Assembly (NCBI GenBank): GCA_964226685.1
Contig: CAXQRU010000133.1
Coordinates: forward strand, 1 to 10,351
Direction: 5' to 3'
Source: CAXQRU01 sp964226685
Lineage (GTDB): Bacteria; Pseudomonadota; Gammaproteobacteria; Pseudomonadales; Cellvibrionaceae
DNA length: 10,351 nt
Shown: positions 7,665 to 10,351 of the stretch, in pieces
How positions within the stretch are numbered: the stretch's first letter is position 1
Layout of the letters: each line of letters starts with the position of its first letter
Notes under the pieces: model-generated
What the model was told of the DNA's origin: nothing
The model's input: only the letters and a program-made list of their open reading frames with translations
Databases searched by the model: none
Position numbers and translations under genes: made by a program

Positions 7665-7748
7665 ATATGAGGAATCCATGTTATTATTGTTATCAATGAT
7701 TCCCGATAATATTGATATTGGTGAATCCTCAATATCATGCTGTTAAGT
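7665..7748 (+). repeat. Candidate attC-like stem-loop preceding cassette 1
   Basis: An imperfect palindrome: ATAT-GAGGA (7665-7673) pairs with TCCTC-A-ATAT (7726-7735), leaving one unpaired A, as in attC extrahelical bases. A further inner stem is TATCAAT (7691-7697) with ATTGATA (7711-7717). Six bases beyond the outer arm is GTTAAGT (7742-7748), a perfect GTTRRRY core site. No matching R'' box is visible on the left, so this is either a diverged attC or a folded sequence used as a secondary insertion site. Confidence 0.4.
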
Positions 7749-7755
7749 GAAAAAC

Positions 7756-8382
7756 ATGATCAAGTGCATCATATTCGACTGTGATGGAACATTAGTAGAT
7801 AGTGAATATTTATGTAATCTAGGATTGGAAATTAAACTGAGAGAATATGGCGTTGAGTCTTCTGCTTATGAGATGATGCGACGTTTTCGCGGAGGCAAGC
7901 TAGCTAACATCCTTGACGAACTCGAAGTAGATCATCAGATAAGACTTAGGGAAGACTTTGTTTCCTCATACAGGTCGCTTGTTGATAACTTATTCGAACA
8001 GCAATTGCAGCCTTGTGCGGGTGTTAGTGAAATGCTGGAGGAAATTGGTTATCCGAAATGTATAGCATCAAGTGGACCTATAGAAAAGATCAATAAAGCT
8101 CTATCTATCACGGGGCTATCGAGGTACTTTAATGGCAATATTTATAGCTCTTACAGAGTTGGGTCTTGGAAACCTGACCCTGGGATATTCCTTCACGCAG
8201 CTCGTGATATGGGGTTTCAACCATATGAATGCGCTGTCGTTGAGGATAGCCCTCTGGGTATTGCAGCGGCGCAATCTGCGGGTATGTTCTCGGTGCTTTA
8301 TGATCCAAATGGAATACATAAAACCGTTGAAAGCACGATTAAAATTCAACACATGAGAGAACTAAAAGTTGCAATCACTTAA
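7756..8382 (+). CDS. HAD-IA family hydrolase (beta-phosphoglucomutase-like), cassette 1
   Basis: A 208-residue cytoplasmic HAD-superfamily phosphatase or phosphomutase. Motif I is FDCDGTLVDS, with nucleophile Asp8 and general acid/base Asp10; the helical C1 cap follows (residues ~14-80). Motif II is the IASSG loop with Ser106; motif III is Lys139 in SWKPDP; motif IV is VVEDSPLG with Glu163 and Asp164. All catalytic residues are present, so it should be active, probably on a small phosphorylated sugar or similar metabolite; the substrate cannot be read. The ATG at 7756 gives the normal MIKCIIFDCDGT N-terminus; a GTG at 7747 in frame overlaps the core site and has no ribosome site. The stop codon lies inside the attC R'' box (8377-8383), typical cassette packing. 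Confidence 0.88.
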   Translation: MIKCIIFDCDGTLVDSEYLCNLGLEIKLREYGVESSAYEMMRRFRGGKLANILDELEVDHQIRLREDFVSSYRSLVDNLFEQQLQPCAGVSEMLEEIGYPKCIASSGPIEKINKALSITGLSRYFNGNIYSSYRVGSWKPDPGIFLHAARDMGFQPYECAVVEDSPLGIAAAQSAGMFSVLYDPNGIHKTVESTIKIQHMRELKVAIT

Positions 8383-8426
8383 CAAGGCCAAGCCAGCTTA
8401 TTCCGCAGTTGCTGGCGGCTTTATAT
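8377..8426 (+). repeat. attC site 1, degenerate or internally deleted
   Basis: R'' is ACTTAAC (8377-8383), a perfect RYYYAAC that contains the stop codon of the HAD gene. It is followed by AAGCC/GGCTT and AGC/GCT arms around a short loop. The right core box reads TTTATAT rather than GTTATAT: the invariant G is replaced by T, and the usual spacer between the L' arm and R' is missing. The site is only ~50 bases long. The next cassette's six leading bases (TTATAT) are nevertheless intact. Confidence 0.55.
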
Positions 8427-8430
8427 TGCT

Positions 8431-8434
8431 GGAG
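8431..8434 (+). promoter_or_regulatory. Ribosome binding site of cassette 2 gene
   Basis: GGAG lies six bases before the ATG at 8441 and just inside the cassette front. It fixes the start there and rules out a longer reading from 8369, which would run through the attC site. Confidence 0.75.
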
Positions 8435-8440
8435 AAAATT

Positions 8441-8665
8441 ATGGAAGATATTGAAATTAGAGTTACAAAAGACGAAGCGTTAGTACTATTTGATTTTCTA
8501 TCTCGTTTCTCGAATGATGAAAAATTAACTATACAAGATCAAGCTGAAGAGCGTGCTCTCTGGAATTTAACTTGTATTTTTGAAAAAGCTTTAGCAGAGC
8601 CATTTTCAAAAGAATGGGATTCTATAATAAAGGCTGCGAGAAGCAGATTGAGAGATGAAGTTTAA
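8441..8665 (+). CDS. Uncharacterised 74-residue protein, cassette 2
   Basis: A small, acidic, soluble protein starting MEDIEIRVTKDEALVLFDFL and ending in an Arg-rich helix (AARSRLRDEV). It looks mostly helical, with a Trp-containing middle (ERALWNLTCIFEKAL), and has no signal peptide, membrane segment or catalytic motif that I can see. Small proteins of this general appearance (an I.V...EA..L..FL opening, then DQAEERALWNL) are common as hypothetical genes in Proteobacteria; I do not recognise a function. The start is chosen from the GGAG six bases upstream. The gene fills a 306-base cassette almost completely. An immunity or antitoxin-like role would suit a cassette protein of this size, but nothing in the sequence shows it. 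Confidence 0.8.
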   Translation: MEDIEIRVTKDEALVLFDFLSRFSNDEKLTIQDQAEERALWNLTCIFEKALAEPFSKEWDSIIKAARSRLRDEV

Positions 8666-8671
8666 TTCACA

Positions 8672-8732
8672 ATATAACAATAAGCTCAAGCCGACGCGCA
8701 AAAAGCGCGCTCGGCTTAGCTGAGCGTTAGGC
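8672..8732 (+). repeat. attC site 2, complete integron recombination site
   Basis: A classic 61-base attC. R'' is ATATAAC (8672-8678) and R' is GTTAGGC (8726-8732), preceded by TGAGC. Between them the strand folds: GCTCA (8684-8688) with TGAGC (8721-8725), AGCCGA (8689-8694) with TCGGCT (8711-8716), and CGCGC (8695-8699) with GCGCG (8705-8709) around an A5 loop. Unpaired C8710 and TAGC 8717-8720 correspond to the extrahelical bases that orient integrase. Arms and spacing resemble the aadA-type attC sites of mobile integrons. Cleavage would be between G8726 and T8727. Confidence 0.92.
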
Positions 8733-8742
8733 ATAAAAGACT

Positions 8743-9204
8743 ATGGCCGGACCAACTGTAGGAATTTTAATAAAAGAAAAATTGAGTGAGAGTGCCAAAG
8801 AACAGATTTTGGGCTTCATTCAATCCGTTTCGAGTGAAGTTCAAGGTAAACGTTTTGGGGTAAACGGAGGCCCGCTTGGTTATGAGTTTGGGCCAAGCTA
8901 TCCCGAAGAAATCGATGAATACTCAGGCCTTGAAGCTATAATAGGTTGGGCACCGAAGGATATTATCGGCTTGTACGCTATGTGCAATGGGGATCGAGAT
9001 CATATTGCACTAGGTGAAGTTGCTCTTGGGATCGCAAAAATAGTAAATGGTAAAATTGCTTTTTGCCATGAGTTGAGTCGCTACACACAAGACTTAGAAA
9101 TATTAGAGAACCAGGGTGTTGTCGAATATGAGCAAGAATCAATAATTAGCCCTGAGTTATTTGGGGTGTGGTTACAACACAAAGATTTTCGTATGGTGAA
9201 GTAG
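8743..9204 (+). CDS. Uncharacterised 153-residue protein, cassette 3
   Basis: A soluble protein starting MAGPTVGILIKEKLSES, ten bases after the attC core site, with no clear ribosome site (a common cassette layout). It has an N-terminal strand-helix, a Gly/Pro-rich loop (VNGGPLGYEFGPSYP), an acidic patch (EEIDEYSGLEAIIGWAPKD), and a long helix-strand end with ICHELSR-like and LFGVWLQHKDFRMVK segments. No enzymatic motif is evident to me. The MAGPTVGIL opening recalls a bacterial protein family annotated only as a domain of unknown function (possibly DUF6368), but I cannot confirm this without a profile search. The stop codon ends one base before the R'' box of the next attC. Function unknown. 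Confidence 0.8.
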   Translation: MAGPTVGILIKEKLSESAKEQILGFIQSVSSEVQGKRFGVNGGPLGYEFGPSYPEEIDEYSGLEAIIGWAPKDIIGLYAMCNGDRDHIALGEVALGIAKIVNGKIAFCHELSRYTQDLEILENQGVVEYEQESIISPELFGVWLQHKDFRMVK

Positions 9205-9205
9205 T

Positions 9206-9245
9206 GCATAACAAGGGTAAATCATGATTGAGTGCCTTGTATAGG
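9206..9245 (+). repeat. attC site 3, left half only
   Basis: GCATAAC (9206-9212) follows the cassette 3 stop codon directly and matches the complement of that cassette's front (GCCTAAC) at six of seven bases, as its R'' should. It is followed by AAGGG, like the AAGGC after R'' of site 1. No L' arm or GTTRRRY box follows; instead the sequence passes into IS3-family DNA. The right half was probably lost with the insertion or a deletion. Confidence 0.5.
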
Positions 9246-9344
9246 TTTACCGTGCTCGCGGCATAAGTCCGATACTGAGACACCGTTCTCGTTCTGCTTT
9301 AGGATTGCCATTATCTGGCTGTCTGTATATCTTGATTTACGCAT
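9222..9344 (-). pseudogene. IS3-family transposase OrfA, N-terminal remnant
   Basis: Reading leftward from the ATG at 9342-9344, the first 33 residues (MRKSRYTDSQIMAILKQ, then NENGVSVSDLCREHGK) are the start of the helix-turn-helix protein OrfA of IS3-family elements, where MRKSR.T..QI..IL and the C..HG motif are hallmarks. Intact OrfA continues with a S..TFY.W motif and runs to roughly 90-100 residues; here homology stops after HGK and a stop codon follows seven residues later. OrfB, the DDE catalytic part, is absent, so the element cannot move on its own. Confidence 0.85.
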
Positions 9345-9423
9345 GACTCAGAAAAATCCTGTTGCTTTCGATTATAATGGAATTTTGTACTTATAGCTGC
9401 TTTGGTTTTTCGGGGGGATTACA
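9246..9423 (-). mobile_element. Truncated IS3-family insertion sequence
   Basis: This is one end of an IS3-family element of about 178 bases. On the minus strand it begins TGTAATCCCCCCGAAAAACC (from 9423), which has the TG terminus and C-rich plus GAAAAAC pattern of IS3-family inverted repeats. Leader sequence follows, then the orfA start at 9344. The right boundary at 9423 agrees with the point where ABC ATPase homology begins. The left boundary is uncertain (9213-9252), where it runs into the attC remnant. The other end of the IS and any target duplication are missing. Confidence 0.75.
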
Positions 9424-9584
9424 CTGCTATTTTAGTAACCCACGAAATAAAATTTTCTGAAGAATTTGCGGATCATATTTATTTTACAGACAAAGGCATC
9501 ATTGTTGGGCATGGTCCACCTAAGACTTTTTTAAACGATCTCAAGATGCCAGGAACAAAACAGTTTTTAGGACAGGGATTATAG
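9424..9584 (+). pseudogene. Amino-acid ABC transporter ATPase, C-terminal fragment
   Basis: About 53 codons read AILVTHEIKFSEEFADHIYF, then TDKGIIVGHGPPKTFL and an ending TKQFLGQGL. This is the C-terminus of GlnQ/HisP/ArtP-type ATPases of polar amino acid importers: the H-loop histidine in VTHE, the ..A..ADHI.F...G.I...GPP segment and the terminal RTKQFL-like helix. Walker A, the Q-loop, the signature motif and Walker B are all missing, so it is dead. An ATG at 9402 in frame lies in the IS inverted repeat and is not a real start. The neighbouring convergent solute-binding protein may be a relic partner of the same importer. Confidence 0.85.
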
Positions 9585-9585
9585 G

Positions 9586-9628
9586 CATGAGCATAGATCA
9601 TAAAAATCTATGCTCATGTTTGTTTTGC
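9586..9628 (+). terminator. Strong intrinsic terminator
   Basis: CATGAGCATAGAT (9586-9598) pairs perfectly over 13 bp with ATCTATGCTCATG (9606-9618) around a seven-base loop, then a T-rich tail (TTTGTTTTGCTTT) runs to about 9631. It starts two bases after the stop of the ABC ATPase fragment and was that gene's terminator. It also sits just beyond the stop of the minus-strand binding protein, where the tail is less favourable. Confidence 0.88.
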
Positions 9629-9629
9629 T

Positions 9630-10329
9630 TTATAGCCCCCAGCGAGTGATAATTTCTTGATACTCTGGCGTTTGCTTATAAGCCTCTAAGGCTGCTGATA
9701 TTTTAACAACCAATTCTGCAGGCATGTTTTTACTGGCTGCCAGATAGTAACCAGATTTTGAAATTTCTTCTAGGGAGAAAATTTTCTGTAACACTTCAGA
9801 GGGATCATTCCCTTCTGCTTTAGCAACGTGTGCTGCGACGGCATCTGGCATTGGCCAAATATCAATACGTCTTTCCTTTAATTTATTGAAATTAACATTG
9901 TAGGAGTCATCTCCACCAATACGTGAAAACATTCTTAAGTCAAAACCCTTACTAACAAGATAGGACTCGCGCGAATCTTCTACTGTGGTGCCAACACGAT
10001 ATTTTTTTATATCTTCTAGCTCATTGACAACCACATCATCTCTGCCCCGTAGAGTAAATAAAGATTGATTGGCAGGAACTACTTCGCCGATCCATTGAAA
10101 TAAATTTTCTCTATTTTCTCTCCTTGAGATCGAGTATATTAAAGCATTGTCTTCTTTTTGAGACAAGCTGTAAGCTCTGGCCCAAGTCATTGATTTTATC
10201 TCATAATCAACGCCAACATCATTTAATATTTTCTTTACCACTTCAGTGGATGCACCCACAATTTCGCCATTTTCAGTATAGTTAAAAGGTGGGAACTCCT
10301 CTGTATAAACAATTAATTTTTCAGCAAAC
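9630..10329 (-). CDS. Family-3 periplasmic solute-binding protein, 5' end missing
   Basis: About 233 residues of a SBP_bac_3 (HisJ/GlnH-like) protein. It opens FAEKLIVYTEEFPPFNYTENG, the usual first strand plus PPF ligand-loop, then EIVGASTEVVKKIL, the MTWARAY...ALIYSISRR region, the hinge-associated KYRVGTTVEDSRESYL and a C-terminal YQEIITRWGL. The family binds amino acids or similar polar solutes in the periplasm; some relatives act as sensors. The signal peptide and true start lie beyond the contig end: the codons upstream of Phe (reading M-C-S-S-D-L) come from the Illumina adapter. The ligand is unknown. It converges on the dead ATPase fragment, and no permease gene is visible. Confidence 0.88.
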
Positions 10330-10351
10330 AGATCGGAAGAGCACACGTCTG
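10330..10351. other. Illumina TruSeq adapter remnant (right contig end)
   Basis: The last 22 bases begin AGATCGGAAGAGCACACG, the start of the standard TruSeq adapter, and are the reverse complement of the left-end adapter extended by five bases. Genomic sequence ends at about 10329. These bases create a false start for the binding-protein gene. Confidence 0.98.

Larger units (their letters stand above)
7419..7746. other. Gene-free junction between backbone and cassettes
   Basis: About 330 bases carry no credible coding frame. They hold the untranslated upstream region of the DUF2339 gene, a core-site-containing inverted repeat at 7491-7552, a tandem 9-base repeat with a TATAAT box at 7550-7569, and an imperfect stem-loop ending in a GTTAAGT core site (7665-7748). 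No attI or integrase gene was recognised. Confidence 0.6.
7743..9212 (+). mobile_element. Integron gene cassette cluster without integrase (3 cassettes)
   Basis: Three plus-strand genes lie tightly between integron core sites. Cassette 1 is 7743-8420, cassette 2 is 8421-8726, and cassette 3 starts at 8727 and is cut after its R'' box. In a free circular cassette, the first six bases of the cassette complete the R' box and should be complementary to its R''. Cassette 1 starts TTAAGT and its R'' is ACTTAAC; cassette 2 starts TTATAT and its R'' is ATATAAC; cassette 3 starts TTAGGC and its R'' is GCATAAC (one mismatch). This agreement is hard to get by chance. No tyrosine-recombinase intI is in the window, so the cluster is CALIN-like or inserted at a secondary site. 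Confidence 0.8.

Noticed and set aside
8369..8440. A longer N-terminus for the 74-residue cassette protein
   Set aside because: The extra 24 codons would overlap the HAD gene and run through attC site 1, whereas a good GGAG ribosome site precedes the ATG at 8441.
8479..8485. GCGTTAGTA, resembling an integron core site inside cassette 2
   Set aside because: It lies within the coding frame (Ala-Leu-Val), the box is GTTAGTA and does not fit GTTRRRY, and no paired arms surround it. The true front of cassette 2 is at 8421.
9402..9584. A 60-residue plus-strand gene starting at 9402
   Set aside because: The ATG and first seven codons are the IS3 inverted repeat; the rest is only the C-terminus of an ABC ATPase. 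It is a pseudogene fragment with a chance start.
1..10351. Terminal inverted repeats suggesting a linear replicon or transposon
   Set aside because: The matching ends are both exact Illumina adapter sequence, so the inverted repeat is a library artefact.
1..10351. CRISPR arrays, tRNA or rRNA genes, integron integrase, phage structural genes
   Set aside because: I looked for spaced direct repeats, cloverleaf-like segments with a T-loop, and tyrosine-recombinase motifs, and saw none.

Overview
The window looks like a metagenomic or draft-genome contig from a Gram-negative bacterium, probably a moderately AT-rich gammaproteobacterium. The pointers are an OmpR/PhoB-type two-component pair, an LtaS-like inner-membrane sulfatase-fold transferase of the proteobacterial type, a very large DUF2339 membrane protein, a periplasmic amino-acid-binding protein and integron-type attC recombination sites. 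The genus cannot be named from this sequence. Both ends carry Illumina TruSeq adapter sequence (1-17 and 10330-10351), so they are library artefacts; the genes at both ends are cut by them.

Bases 18-7405 look like ordinary chromosomal backbone. A histidine kinase (5' part only) and its response regulator run leftward, overlapping by 14 bases. Divergent from them is an LtaS-like phosphoglycerol/phosphoethanolamine-type transferase, so the two-component system may control an envelope modification. A Sel1-repeat protein follows, flanked on both sides by nearly identical 33-base repeats that each hold a perfect 8-bp hairpin. Convergent with it is a 1158-residue DUF2339 protein with many membrane segments.

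Bases about 7490-9212 are accessory DNA. Three small plus-strand genes (a HAD-IA phosphatase-like protein, an uncharacterised 74-residue protein and an uncharacterised 153-residue protein) are packed as integron gene cassettes. The strongest evidence is a complete folding attC site at 8672-8732. In addition, the first six bases of each cassette are complementary to the R'' box at that cassette's own 3' end (exactly for the first two, 5 of 6 for the third). No integron integrase is present, so this is a CALIN-like cluster, or cassettes integrated away from their platform. The other attC sites are degenerate or truncated.

Bases about 9246-9584 are a decay zone. The third cassette's attC runs into the end of an IS3-family element (start of orfA plus a probable terminal inverted repeat), which abuts the last ~53 codons of an amino-acid ABC transporter ATPase. 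A strong intrinsic terminator follows. A family-3 solute-binding protein then comes in from the right on the minus strand; its N-terminus is lost at the contig end and replaced by adapter-encoded residues.
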